Positions 35,869 through 45,633 of a DNA stretch of 62,179 bases are shown here, piece by piece. The notes beneath the pieces were generated by a model, which saw only the letters and a program-made list of their open reading frames with translations, was not told the origin of the DNA and ran no database searches. Every line of letters starts with the position of its first letter. Within the stretch, counting starts at the first letter, position 1. Origin of the DNA: an uncultured Algibacter sp. (lineage in GTDB: Bacteria > Bacteroidota > Bacteroidia > Flavobacteriales > Flavobacteriaceae); assembly GCA_947499935.1 (NCBI GenBank), contig CANMQH010000020.1:1-62179 (forward strand), given 5' to 3'. The position numbers and the translations under genes were made by a program.

Positions 35869-35974
35869 TTTTGAATGATTTTTATATGCGAAAGCATACT
35901 AACTGCTAAATATATACTATTAATTTGTAAAAGCGGGAAAACCAAAAGGCACCCCGCCTTTATAAAAATTAAAT

Positions 35975-36373
35975 TTATAGTGCAGTTGCACCTGCTTCGG
36001 CAACGGCATGGTCGTTTTCTACACTGCTTCCGCTAACACCTATAGCGCCAATAATATCTCCAGAAGCATTGCTTATAGGCATGCCTCCAGGAAAAGTAAT
36101 TAATCCACCATTAGAATGCTCAATATTAAATAGAGGACCTCCAGGTTGAGATAATTCTCCAATAGTACCAGTATTCATATTAAAAAAACGAGATGTTTTA
36201 GCTTTTTTGATTGATATATCTAAAGATCCAAGCCAAGCTCCGTCCATACGTGCAAAAGCAACTAAATTAGCACCTGTATCTACAATGGCAATATTCATTT
36301 TAGTATCTAATGCTATAGATTTTTCTTTAGCAATCTTAATTATTTGTTCAGCCTGAGCTAAGGTAATATTCAT
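35975..36373 (-). CDS. GlcG/HbpS-type heme-binding protein
   Basis: 132 residues, no signal. DUF336 (GlcG/HbpS) fold: [44 protein letters not shown] and the conserved [21 protein letters not shown] near the end. Members bind heme or act in glycolate or short-chain metabolism; a heme role is inferred only from the family. Standing alone between M28 peptidase and pirin. Confidence 0.87.
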   Translation of the reverse strand: MNITLAQAEQIIKIAKEKSIALDTKMNIAIVDTGANLVAFARMDGAWLGSLDISIKKAKTSRFFNMNTGTIGELSQPGGPLFNIEHSNGGLITFPGGMPISNASGDIIGAIGVSGSSVENDHAVAEAGATAL

Positions 36374-36564
36374 AATATTATGTTTTAAATTAGTAATAAA
36401 CGTTAGGTCGATTAATTTAGAATTAAATAACTTAAATTCATCTTAAAAAAAGAATAAAAACGACATTAGCTAAGTATATTTAGCCTTACTGATATCGTTT
36501 TTGATTTTAGTACCTAAGTAAAAGGTATTTAATTTCAGTTCGACTAACTCAAAAAAACAAACAG

Positions 36565-37233
36565 ATGCCTTTACATAAATTAGATAGAAATACTATTGAA
36601 ACGGGTGGTTTTCATGGAATTATTCAAAAAAGATTAATTGTAAACTCTAATTATGGACCTAGATCCGGTGTTACTCATGGTACATGGGAAGGTATAGGGA
36701 ATTTAGTGTATTTGGCTGATTCTTGGTTTGAAACCGGAGTGGCTACGGGGTTACATCCTCATCAATATATAGATGTGTTAACTTTTGTTGTAGATGGTAG
36801 GTTGGATCATGAAGGTTCATTAGAACATGGTGTAGGTTTAAATGCTTTAGATTTTCAAGTTCAGAAATCTGGAAAACAAGGGTTTAAACATAATGAAATA
36901 AATAACGGAACAGAAACAACCCGAATGCTCCAATTATGGTTACTTCCAGAAAAACAAGAACCCGAAGCCAGTTTTAGAGTTCACCAAGCTACTAAAGGAA
37001 AAATCACTAAAGTTTATGGTAGCCAAGACGGGAATTCAACTCAAATAGGCGTTGGGCATTTATTAAAAGGAGATACTTATAAAACTCAAGAAAACAGCCT
37101 TATTTATATAGTAAAAGGTAAAGCCTCGATTAAAGATGAAATTTTAAGTGAAGGTGTTTTAATAGCTTCTAATAGTGATATTTTAAAAAGCACAGAAGAT
37201 AGTTTGTTTATAATTGTATACATACAAAATTAA
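36565..37233 (+). CDS. Pirin family protein
   Basis: 222 residues. Bicupin. The N-terminal cupin holds the metal triad in HPHQYIDVLTFVVDGRLDHEGSLEHG (about 67-92), with FKHNEINNGTETTRMLQLWLLPEK next. Pirins are nuclear co-regulators in eukaryotes and quercetinase-like in some bacteria; the function here is unknown. It has divergent orientation from the GlcG gene. Confidence 0.85.
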   Translation: MPLHKLDRNTIETGGFHGIIQKRLIVNSNYGPRSGVTHGTWEGIGNLVYLADSWFETGVATGLHPHQYIDVLTFVVDGRLDHEGSLEHGVGLNALDFQVQKSGKQGFKHNEINNGTETTRMLQLWLLPEKQEPEASFRVHQATKGKITKVYGSQDGNSTQIGVGHLLKGDTYKTQENSLIYIVKGKASIKDEILSEGVLIASNSDILKSTEDSLFIIVYIQN

Positions 37234-37239
37234 GAGATT

Positions 37240-37297
37240 AAAAGTATATTTTTTTCTCTATTTCATAGAGCATTGATATAAGAAAAAATATACTTTT
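37240..37297. terminator. Bidirectional terminator between pirin and DsbA-like genes
   Basis: Long imperfect inverted repeat with arms AAAAGTATATTTTTTTCT and AGAAAAAATATACTTTT (one extra T in the left arm), between two convergent genes. Confidence 0.65.
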
Positions 37298-37362
37298 AGG
37301 CTTTTTAAGTATTGTATTAATGATTTTTTTAAATATTATAGAGAAGTTTTTATAATTAAAAA

Positions 37363-38103
37363 TCAACAATTACCATCCACATCACAATGGTCTCCTTGTA
37401 TAACCTCAATAATGTTATGTTCTTGTAAACGTTCCCAATCTGTATAAGATTTTTCTAAAATATCTAAAAAAGTAGATTCGTGTTGTGCACCAGAAACACC
37501 ATACTTTTTATTAAAAACAAAATAAGGAATGCCTTGAATACCTAGGTTTTTTGCTTCTTGAATATCATCGGAAATTGCTTTTAAAAATTTTTCGTTTTCA
37601 AAGGTATCCTTAATCTCCTTTGTTTTAAGACCTATAGAGGTTCCTAAAACAATAAGAGTCTCTATGTCATCAATATTTTTGCCATCTATAAAATAAGCTT
37701 TAAGTAAGGCTTCTTTTAATTCATTTTGCAAATTATGAGTTATTGCTAAATGCATTAATTGATGTGCTTTTTTTGTTTTGGCAGCAACTGTTGTATCAAA
37801 ATTAAAATCTAAACCAGCGTCTTTTGCCATATTTGTTACATGAGCCGTTAAGTTTTTAACCTCTGGCATAGGGATGCTTTTAAAAACAGATAGAAATTCG
37901 TAAATATTAATATCTGTATTGGTCTCCATATGAGGTGCTAAATCAAAACTTTTCCAAACGACATGTACCTTATCCTTTTTAGAAAATTTATGAAGAGCAT
38001 TTTCAAATTTCCGTTTACCTATGTAGCAAAAAGGGCACATGATATCACTCCATATGTCTATAATCATGTTATTGTTTTTGATGTCTTTAGCTGTTGTACT
38101 CAT
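37363..38103 (-). CDS. DsbA family oxidoreductase (FrnE-like)
   Basis: 246 residues, no signal peptide. A thioredoxin fold begins with IIDIWSDIMCPFCYIGKRKFENAL, active-site CPFC at about 21-24. The insertion helical domain follows and IQGIPYFVFNKKYGVSGAQ (about 198-216) carries the cis-Pro loop. This cytoplasmic FrnE/2-hydroxychromene-isomerase-like group is a redox protein. A C-terminal Cys pair is visible near the end (DHCDVDGNC). Confidence 0.9.
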   Translation of the reverse strand: MSTTAKDIKNNNMIIDIWSDIMCPFCYIGKRKFENALHKFSKKDKVHVVWKSFDLAPHMETNTDINIYEFLSVFKSIPMPEVKNLTAHVTNMAKDAGLDFNFDTTVAAKTKKAHQLMHLAITHNLQNELKEALLKAYFIDGKNIDDIETLIVLGTSIGLKTKEIKDTFENEKFLKAISDDIQEAKNLGIQGIPYFVFNKKYGVSGAQHESTFLDILEKSYTDWERLQEHNIIEVIQGDHCDVDGNC

Positions 38104-38160
38104 ATAAAGTATGTCGCGTTTTAAAGAGAAGCCTTACCTGAACTTGTAGTAAGAATTTGT

Positions 38161-39978
38161 CTATTTTTTGTTGTTTCCTTTTTCAATATCAGCCATCATG
38201 CCTTTAGGGTCTATTTCAATATGTTTTATGGCTTTTTTTGTGTTAAAAGTGTATGTTGGATATGCCCAAGCCCAATCTTTAATTATTGTAGCGTTGGTTG
38301 GTTTTTCACCACGCATCATTTGTAACGGGATATAAAAATCTTCGGTAGAGTTATCAATGTATGTTATTGTAACATCTAAGGGCATAGGCATGAGCCCTAT
38401 ACGCTCAAGAGTTACTTTAGTATTGTTAACTGTTTTTACACTATAATCAATAGTATTTGTGGTTTGTGCAAAGTCCATTAAATACCAATCGAGTTCTAAT
38501 CCTGATATTTTTTCTGCGCTTCTTATAATATCCATAGGTTTAGGATGTTTAAAGGCAAAATCATTAAAATATTTTTTTATGGTTTTTTTTAAGTTGTTCT
38601 CCCCAATAATATAACCTAGCTGTGCCAAGAAAACTTCGCCTTTGTTATAGGCTGCAATACTGTATGCTTGATTAAATTGGTATCTATCGGCATGTGTTGT
38701 TAGAGGTTGTTCTTTTCCAGATTTGGCTAAATAATAATAGCCTTCATAAGCTTTTGCAGAAGGGTTTGCTTTGTTTTCTTTCATGATATCATTCATGGCC
38801 CAATGGCTTATGTAACTTGTAAAACCTTCGTCCATCCATTCATGCTTAGCTTCGTTTGAAGCCAGTAAAAATTGAAACCAAGTATGTGCCATTTCGTGTG
38901 CTGTAACTCCTACTAGGCTTCCAAAGGTTCTTTGGCCTGTAATTAGAGTACACATGGCATATTCCATACCTCCATCTCCACCTTGTATTATAGAATATTG
39001 ATCGTATGGATACTTACCAATATTTTTACTAAAATACTGCATGAGTTCCACCGTTTTGGGTTGTAATTTTTTCCAGTTCTGCTTTTTTTCAGCATCTAAT
39101 GTGTTTTTGTAGTAAAAATGTAAAAGGGGGCCATTAGGAACTTGTTTTGTGTCGTGAATATAATCGGGATCTGCTGCCCAAGTAAAATCATGAACATTAG
39201 GCGCAGAGAAATGCCAGGTTGTTTTTTCGCCATTTGTTTTGCCGTTTGGGTTTTGGAGGTAGCCCGTACCACCTACAACATAATTTTTATCAATAGTTAG
39301 CTTAACATCAAAATTACCCCAAACACCATGAAATTCGCGACCAATATATGGGTCTGCATGCCAACCTTCAAAATCATATTCTGCTAATTTTGGATACCAT
39401 TGCGTCATGGATAAAGCAATGCCTTCTTTGTTATTTCTCCCAGAACGCCTAATTTGTACAGGTACTTGAGCTTCAAAAAGCATATCGAATGTTACTTGCT
39501 CTCCGGGTTGTATGGGCTTAGCTAAATCTACTTCTAAAACCGTTCCAACAGTTTCGTGTTTTAACGTTTTACCGTTTTGTTTTAGGGAGTTTACTTTTAT
39601 GTAACCAATCTCATTAGGTTGTAATTTACTTATTCTGTCTTTAACTCTAGAATCTGGATCTGCAATGGTACGCGAACGCACATCCATTTCGCTATCTGGT
39701 TGAAATGCATTAAAATATAAATGGTAGTAAACACGATTTAAAACATCGGGCGAATTATTAGTGTATACTATAGTTTGCTTCCCTTTATATTGATAGGTGT
39801 TTACATCCATATCAATATCCATTTTATAGTCTACATGTTGTTGCCAATAATTTATTTTTGAACCAACAATAGGCGTTTGAGGGATATTAGTAATAGTAGG
39901 CGTGCTATTGGTGTTTTTAGAAGTTCCACAAGACCATAATATAGCGATGAGGAATAGAGATGTAAAGAAGCGATTCAT
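38161..39978 (-). CDS. M1 family metallopeptidase, lipoprotein
   Basis: 605 residues. A lipoprotein signal ends at Cys17 (LWSC). After the N-terminal beta domain, the catalytic domain has the exopeptidase-type motif GGMEYA (about 337-341, equivalent to GAMEN) and zinc site HEMAH (361-365) with Glu384 in the downstream NEGFT-type helix. It resembles Bacteroidota secreted M1 aminopeptidases. The next gene upstream (S8 peptidase) is on the same strand but separated by a strong hairpin. Confidence 0.92.
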   Translation of the reverse strand: MNRFFTSLFLIAILWSCGTSKNTNSTPTITNIPQTPIVGSKINYWQQHVDYKMDIDMDVNTYQYKGKQTIVYTNNSPDVLNRVYYHLYFNAFQPDSEMDVRSRTIADPDSRVKDRISKLQPNEIGYIKVNSLKQNGKTLKHETVGTVLEVDLAKPIQPGEQVTFDMLFEAQVPVQIRRSGRNNKEGIALSMTQWYPKLAEYDFEGWHADPYIGREFHGVWGNFDVKLTIDKNYVVGGTGYLQNPNGKTNGEKTTWHFSAPNVHDFTWAADPDYIHDTKQVPNGPLLHFYYKNTLDAEKKQNWKKLQPKTVELMQYFSKNIGKYPYDQYSIIQGGDGGMEYAMCTLITGQRTFGSLVGVTAHEMAHTWFQFLLASNEAKHEWMDEGFTSYISHWAMNDIMKENKANPSAKAYEGYYYLAKSGKEQPLTTHADRYQFNQAYSIAAYNKGEVFLAQLGYIIGENNLKKTIKKYFNDFAFKHPKPMDIIRSAEKISGLELDWYLMDFAQTTNTIDYSVKTVNNTKVTLERIGLMPMPLDVTITYIDNSTEDFYIPLQMMRGEKPTNATIIKDWAWAYPTYTFNTKKAIKHIEIDPKGMMADIEKGNNKK

Positions 39979-39994
39979 AGTATTGAAAATTAAA

Positions 39995-40046
39995 ACGAGG
40001 TTGTTTTTATATATTGCAACTAGACAATTTATAAAAACAACCTCGT
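39995..40046 (-). terminator. Terminator of the S8 peptidase gene
   Basis: Sixteen-bp perfect inverted repeat (ACGAGGTTGTTTTTAT and its mirror) around a 20-base loop, just past the S8 peptidase stop. Confidence 0.65.
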
Positions 40047-40056
40047 AATGTTTGTA

Positions 40057-41664
40057 TTATTTAGACATTTGCCCCGCCATAATTAAGGCATTATAAGCAT
40101 TTACAATTTTAGCAGATTTAGAGATATCTGAAAGCGTTTGTATATTACTAGTATCTCCGCCAACAACTACTTTGGTTTTTATGGCTAAACCAGAATCCAT
40201 AATAATCTGTTTTACTTTAGCGGCACTTAATTTTGGGTAATAAGAACGTATTAAAGCAGCAACACCAGCAACAGCAGGAGCAGCCATTGATGTTCCTCCA
40301 ATAGTTTTATAGTTATTATTAGGGAATGAAGAATAAATTTGAGCGCCTGGAGCAAAAACATCTACATTGTTTTTACCGTAATTAGAAAACCCAGCAATCA
40401 TGTTAGAACCATACTTAGGCGCTAAGGCACCAACTCTAATATATGTATCTGATATCTCTTTACCATTTACATTATCATCTGGGAAGTTAGGTGTTGTGTC
40501 AACATTACTACTATCGTTTCCTGCAGCATGTACAAATACAACATCTTTTTTTGCAGCATAAGTAATTGCATCGCGTACCCAATCACTATGAGGAGAAAAA
40601 CTTTTACCAAAACTTCCGTTTATAATTGATGCTCCATTATCTACAGCATATCTAATGGCCAATGCAACATCCTTATCGTATTCATCACCATTTGGTACGG
40701 CTCTTATACTCATAATTTCAACATTATTAGCTACACCATTAGCGCCTTTACCATTGTTACGTTCTGCAGCTATAATACCGGCAACGTGTGTACCATGACT
40801 TTCGCCTTTTTTTACTGGTTTAACGTTTCCGTTTCCATAAAACTTATTAGACATATCGTTTGGATTGTCTCCAGTTAAACGACCTTTAAATGTTTTATTT
40901 AGATTAAAGTTTAAACGTTCGTTTATACCTTCTAAAGCTCCGTTTATTTCTTCTTTAGCTGCGGTCATAGAATCTACACCGTTGCTATACATAAATTGAG
41001 CAACTTGTTTGGCTTGAGAAAGAGATTCTTCAGTACTCTTTATGGCATTAACTTCTTTTTTTGTATAATCTTTTTTACCAAAATGTTTTGTTAATACATC
41101 GTTAGCAGTAACTATTTGTTGGTAAATCTGGTCATATTGCGTTTTTCTACCTACCCAAGTTTGGTAGCTAGATTCGTATTCTGTTTGAGCTCTAGCAAAA
41201 TCTGGGTTTTTGCTATCTCCACTTGCTAAAATTCTAACATATTCTAATTGTTCATCATAACCATCACCTAAAAAATTCCAGCCATGGATATCGTCTATAT
41301 AGCCATTTTTATCATCGTCTTTTCCATTGTTTGGTTTCTCTTTGGTATTTGTCCATATCACATCATTTAAATCTTCGTGATCAATATCAATACCAGAATC
41401 TATAACAGCTACAATAACTTTTTTCCCTTTTCTGTTTTTAATAACTTCGGCGTAAGCCTTATCTACACTCATTCCAGGGATAGTATCTTTTACTAAATCT
41501 AAATGCCCCCAATTATGCTTTTCAGCTTCGGTTAAATCTGAGACCTTTAAAGGCGATGTATCTATATTTTCAGGAGGAGTTGATAAAATATCTGCTGTAC
41601 TACCGCAGCCAAAAATTAATAATGCAAAAAAAGTTGAGGTTGCTAAAGTTTTAATTGTTTTCAT
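40057..41664 (-). CDS. S8 family (subtilisin-type) peptidase, lipoprotein
   Basis: 535 residues. Lipoprotein signal ending at Cys20 (IFGC). The catalytic triad is Asp89 (VIDSGID), His293 (HGTHVAG) and Ser459 (GTSMAAP). The stretch of about 200 residues between Asp and His is far longer than in standard subtilisins and includes an acidic DDDKNGYIDD loop and a long helical part. Surface-anchored serine protease by inference. Confidence 0.93.
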   Translation of the reverse strand: MKTIKTLATSTFFALLIFGCGSTADILSTPPENIDTSPLKVSDLTEAEKHNWGHLDLVKDTIPGMSVDKAYAEVIKNRKGKKVIVAVIDSGIDIDHEDLNDVIWTNTKEKPNNGKDDDKNGYIDDIHGWNFLGDGYDEQLEYVRILASGDSKNPDFARAQTEYESSYQTWVGRKTQYDQIYQQIVTANDVLTKHFGKKDYTKKEVNAIKSTEESLSQAKQVAQFMYSNGVDSMTAAKEEINGALEGINERLNFNLNKTFKGRLTGDNPNDMSNKFYGNGNVKPVKKGESHGTHVAGIIAAERNNGKGANGVANNVEIMSIRAVPNGDEYDKDVALAIRYAVDNGASIINGSFGKSFSPHSDWVRDAITYAAKKDVVFVHAAGNDSSNVDTTPNFPDDNVNGKEISDTYIRVGALAPKYGSNMIAGFSNYGKNNVDVFAPGAQIYSSFPNNNYKTIGGTSMAAPAVAGVAALIRSYYPKLSAAKVKQIIMDSGLAIKTKVVVGGDTSNIQTLSDISKSAKIVNAYNALIMAGQMSK

Positions 41665-41691
41665 TTTATAATTTAAATTATTTAGATGTAT

Positions 41692-42552
41692 TTAATTGAA
41701 TATGTCTTGTGTGGTATAGGTGTCTTTTAATCGAACGCCTTTTTCTGTTTGTTTTACAGTTATAATCTCGTTGTGCGCATCATGTTCTAAAAACAAATAA
41801 TAGTTTTGTTCTGCTGCAGTGTTTAGAAATTTTTCTTTTTCGTCCAGTGTTAATAAAGGTCTGGTATCGTAAGCCATAACAAACGGAATAGGCAAATGCC
41901 CTACAGTTGGTAGCAAGTCTGCCATAAATGCTATTGTTTTTCCTTTATAGTTGATAAGCGGAATCATTTGCTTTTCAGTATGCCCATTAGCAAAAAAAAT
42001 ATCGAAACCTAATGGAGCGTTTTTTAAAGTATCACCTTCTGGAAGTGATGTAAATTTGAGTTGCCCGCTTTCTTCTATTGGTATAATATTCTCTGACAAA
42101 AACGATGCTTTTTCGCGTCTATTTGGCTGAGTGGCCCATTGCCAATGGTTTTTATTACTCCAATAATGCGCATTTTTAAAGGCTGTTTCGTAACCTGTTT
42201 TGTCTTTATTCCAATTTACACTGCCTCCACAATGGTCAAAATGTAAGTGCGTCATAAATACGTCGGTAATATCATCATGATGAAAACCGTGTAATTTAAG
42301 AGACTTTTCTAGGGTAGAATCACCCCATGGATGGTAATATCCAAAAAACTTATCAGATTGTTTATTGCCCATACCATTATCAATTAAAATAAGGCGATTG
42401 CCATCTTCAATGAGTAAGCAGCGCGCTGCAATATCTATCATATTATTGGCGTCGGGTGGGTTGGTACGTTGCCATAAAGACTTGGGTACGACACCAAACA
42501 TGGCACCTCCATCTAGCTTAAAATTACCAGCATTTAAAGAAAATAAATTCAT
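41692..42552 (-). CDS. MBL-fold metallohydrolase
   Basis: 286 residues, no signal. Metallo-beta-lactamase fold: the zinc motif THLHFDHCGG (about 100-109), preceded by the LIDNGMGNKQS segment (about 56-66), with HTEKQMIPL (about 190-198) and ADLLPTVGHLP (about 211-221) later. Resembles quorum-quenching lactonase-like or glyoxalase-II-like enzymes; substrate not determined. It starts back-to-back with the Cys-motif gene across about 135 bases. Confidence 0.88.
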   Translation of the reverse strand: MNLFSLNAGNFKLDGGAMFGVVPKSLWQRTNPPDANNMIDIAARCLLIEDGNRLILIDNGMGNKQSDKFFGYYHPWGDSTLEKSLKLHGFHHDDITDVFMTHLHFDHCGGSVNWNKDKTGYETAFKNAHYWSNKNHWQWATQPNRREKASFLSENIIPIEESGQLKFTSLPEGDTLKNAPLGFDIFFANGHTEKQMIPLINYKGKTIAFMADLLPTVGHLPIPFVMAYDTRPLLTLDEKEKFLNTAAEQNYYLFLEHDAHNEIITVKQTEKGVRLKDTYTTQDIFN

Positions 42553-42688
42553 ATGGACGTAAAATTAAGAAATCTATTGCAAATCCTTGAAAATGTTAAG
42601 GATTTATTAAGAAAAAATGTGTTAAATACTAATTGTTTCAGAATAATTTATTTTAATTTTGTTGTAATACACTATAAGTATTTTCGAG

Positions 42689-43069
42689 CTGAAAAAAATA
42701 TTCTCTTATATTATCTTGTTTACACTATTTATGAGACCTGCATATAATATGGGATGCGTGGCATATTTTGAGTTAAATATAGATTATATTATAGAAACAT
42801 ATTGTATTAATAAAGAAAAACCAGAGCTTAAATGTAATGGTAAATGCCATTTGGCTACTCAATTAGCTAAAACATCTCAAGACTCTAGTAAAGGTAATAC
42901 GTATCTGTCTCTTATTTACGAGACGTTTGTTCCTGTTTATTTTCAAGATTATAAATCGCCCGATTTATTTTTAGATACTTCTGCTATAATGGCTCCTAAT
43001 TGGAGTTATGTGAATTTGCATAAAACCATTTTCTTCAATTGTTTTTACCGTCCTCCGCAACACGCTTAA
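42689..43069 (+). CDS. Small secreted Cys-motif protein ahead of TonB receptor
   Basis: 126 residues if read from CTG at 42689, whose frame gives the expected basic signal start LKKIFSYIILFTLFMRP; a TTG at 42716 would remove most of it. No ATG lies in the open stretch. The body has a conserved CINKEKPELKCNGKCHLATQLA pattern (Cys near 39, 48 and 52) and ends in FYRPPQHA. Similar small proteins occur before TonB receptors and PepSY genes in Flavobacteria; a metal-binding role is inferred from the spaced Cys. Start codon is uncertain. Confidence 0.6.
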   Translation: MKKIFSYIILFTLFMRPAYNMGCVAYFELNIDYIIETYCINKEKPELKCNGKCHLATQLAKTSQDSSKGNTYLSLIYETFVPVYFQDYKSPDLFLDTSAIMAPNWSYVNLHKTIFFNCFYRPPQHA

Positions 43070-43221
43070 TCTTTTTTTAATTTATATAAGCCTAGTTAGA
43101 TATTCTAATTACGGCGTAATATGTTTTGCGATATGCTATAAATCTAATAACCACATGTAGTGGTACTATGATTTATATGGTATTGCTTGACAACAATTAG
43201 TACACCATAATTTTACAACAC

Positions 43222-45567
43222 ATGAAACAATTATTAACGCTCGCTATAGTTATAGCAAGCGCTTGCGGTTACGCACAAAATATATATAAAGGACATATTG
43301 TAAATGAAAACAATAAACCTTTAGTAGGAGCCACCATTCAATCTAAAATAAATTCTAATAATGCTGTAGTTTCGGATATTGACGGAAATTTTTCTATTAA
43401 ACTCCAAGATAACAATACCGTTATTATCAAATTTATAGGCTTTACAACGGTAGAAAAAACATTATCAAATTCAAAAAACATTATACAACTTACTGGAAAT
43501 GATGAGGTTTTAGAAGAAATTGTTATCTCTGCAAGTAGAGAGGCGCAACAACGAAAAGAGGTGCCTGCCTCAATATCTGTAATTTCATCAAAAGATATTG
43601 AAGACGTAAAAGCTCTTGGCATAGACCAATTGTTAAACGATGTCCCTGGGGTTATTATGTCAACCTCTAGAGCGGCCAGTAACGAACAGCATTTTATGTC
43701 TGTAAGATCCCCAATATCAACTAAATCGTTGTTTTTATATCTAGAAGATGGTTTACCTATTCGTCCAACGGCAGTGTTTAATCACAATGCCCTTTTAGAA
43801 ATGAACGATGTGTCTTTTGATCGTGTTGAGGTGTTAAAAGGACCAGCATCTAGTATTTACGGGAGTGAAGCTATAGGCGGAAGTTTTAACTTTATAACTA
43901 AAAACCCAACCAAAGAACCTTCTGGGCATTTGGGTTTTCAAATTAACGATTTAGGATTAACACGTTATAGTTTAGAAGCTTCTCAATATGCAGGAGAACA
44001 TGTTGGGTTTTACATAGGGACCCAATATATACGTCGAAAAGATGGTCCTGTAGATCATAGTGATTACGAAAAATTTGCATTGACTTTTAAAGGCGTTGTT
44101 CACATATCGCTAACTGTAAATTGGACTAATGTTTTTGATATTATCGATTTTAGGTCGGATATGGCTGGTTCTTTAAGTGAAGCAGATTATAATGGTGGAA
44201 ATTTTGAAAGCGACCAAACCTTTACTGAGCGTGTCGCTTTTGCTTTTAGATATAGAAGTACATTGGACAAACAATGGAATACCAAAAACAAAACAACATT
44301 TAATTTTGTGTTTAGGGATAACCAAATGAACCAAAACCCTTCGTTTAGAGTTCGACAATTTAGAGATAGAACGACAAGACAACTTACTGGTTTTGGAAGC
44401 GGCGAAGTTAATAGTAATGCCTTTACTAGTTATGTAGGTTTAATTCAGCATAAATTAGATTTTGATTTTGCCAATTCGTCTATAATTATTGGAGCTTCTT
44501 TAGATGCTTCGCCACAACGTTATCAAGCAGAAAGAACTTCGGTTATTGTAGATGTTGAATCAGGAAAAAATACCGATTTCACATTAAATACTGGTGACTT
44601 TATTTTAAACTATGATGCTGATATTTTAAACTATGCTAGCTATCTTCAATATGAAATAAACCCAACTGATGCTTTAAAGTTAACAGCGGCATTACGTTAT
44701 GATGGTTTTGAGTATGATTACAATAATTTAGTTGAAGGCGATGCAGGACCAAGAGATTCTAAAAACAACTATAAAAATTGGTCTCCAAAAGTAGGCGCTA
44801 ATTATAATCTTTCTAAAGATTTTGGTGTGTATGGAAATTATTCTAATGGCTTTACACCTCCGCAAACCTCAACATTATATCGCAATAGTTTTGTTGGCGT
44901 AGGTGAAGAGGTTTTTGACTTAAAACCTAGTAATTATAATAATTTTGAGTTGGGTACTTATTTTAGAATACCCAAAAGGTTACAGGCAGATGTTGCACTA
45001 TATCTATTGGAAGGAAAAAACACCTTGATTACACTTAGAGATGATAATGACGAATTTTTTAACGCTAATGCCGGAAAAACAAGGTCTTATGGTATAGAAT
45101 ATGGTCTAAAATATATGCCAACAGACGCGTTAACCATTAGTCATAATGGTAGTTTTGCTAAACATAAGTATGTTGAGTTTTTTGATAATGGTGTAGATTT
45201 TTCAGATACAGACCGAGAAACGGCTCCAAAAATTTTAGGAACATCTAGAGTTATCTATAAACCAAATGCTATAAAAGGTTTGGCGGTTAGTGCTACGCAT
45301 GAGTTGGTTGGAACGTATAATACCAGTTTTGAAGGTCAAGTAACTAATGATGATGGTACGTTTAGCACCGAGACTTACAAAGGGCACAATATTTTTAATC
45401 TGTTATTGTCTTATAAATATAAACATGTTGAGGTTTGGGGCCATGCTTTAAATATTTTTGATGATTTATATGCCTCTAGAGTTAGTTATAATAGGTTTAG
45501 AGACGAAAACAGTTATACTGTTGGTAATCCAAGAGCATTTCATTTTGGTGTAAAGTATAATTTCTAA
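43222..45567 (+). CDS. TonB-dependent receptor with carboxypeptidase-D-like domain
   Basis: 781 residues. Signal peptide, then a carboxypeptidase-regulatory-like beta domain (about 21-95), plug (about 105-230, with SISVISSKDIEDV, VKGPASSIYGSEAIGGSFNFITKNP) and 22-strand-type barrel ending in HFGVKYNF. Outer-membrane uptake of an iron chelate, metal or similar, driven by TonB. No SusD partner is present, so glycan uptake is unlikely. The neighbouring PepSY gene supports a siderophore or metal role. Confidence 0.92.
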   Translation: MKQLLTLAIVIASACGYAQNIYKGHIVNENNKPLVGATIQSKINSNNAVVSDIDGNFSIKLQDNNTVIIKFIGFTTVEKTLSNSKNIIQLTGNDEVLEEIVISASREAQQRKEVPASISVISSKDIEDVKALGIDQLLNDVPGVIMSTSRAASNEQHFMSVRSPISTKSLFLYLEDGLPIRPTAVFNHNALLEMNDVSFDRVEVLKGPASSIYGSEAIGGSFNFITKNPTKEPSGHLGFQINDLGLTRYSLEASQYAGEHVGFYIGTQYIRRKDGPVDHSDYEKFALTFKGVVHISLTVNWTNVFDIIDFRSDMAGSLSEADYNGGNFESDQTFTERVAFAFRYRSTLDKQWNTKNKTTFNFVFRDNQMNQNPSFRVRQFRDRTTRQLTGFGSGEVNSNAFTSYVGLIQHKLDFDFANSSIIIGASLDASPQRYQAERTSVIVDVESGKNTDFTLNTGDFILNYDADILNYASYLQYEINPTDALKLTAALRYDGFEYDYNNLVEGDAGPRDSKNNYKNWSPKVGANYNLSKDFGVYGNYSNGFTPPQTSTLYRNSFVGVGEEVFDLKPSNYNNFELGTYFRIPKRLQADVALYLLEGKNTLITLRDDNDEFFNANAGKTRSYGIEYGLKYMPTDALTISHNGSFAKHKYVEFFDNGVDFSDTDRETAPKILGTSRVIYKPNAIKGLAVSATHELVGTYNTSFEGQVTNDDGTFSTETYKGHNIFNLLLSYKYKHVEVWGHALNIFDDLYASRVSYNRFRDENSYTVGNPRAFHFGVKYNF

Positions 45568-45584
45568 AAAGCATCCTTTACCTA

Positions 45585-45617
45585 AAACCTCACAGTTTTT
45601 TAAAACCTGTGAGGTTT
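45585..45617. repeat. Hairpin with ACCTCACAG arms (copy 2)
   Basis: Eleven-bp arms AAACCTCACAG / CTGTGAGGTTT around an 11-base loop, the same arm core and loop size as at 3086-3120. No T-run follows. Lies between the TonB receptor and PepSY genes. Confidence 0.6.
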
Positions 45618-45633
45618 AACACAATCAAGAACT

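Noticed and set aside
43150-43164. Hairpin ACCAC..GTGGT before the TonB receptor as a riboswitch or Fur box
   Set aside because: Stem is five bp, and it matches no known riboswitch core or Fur consensus by eye.
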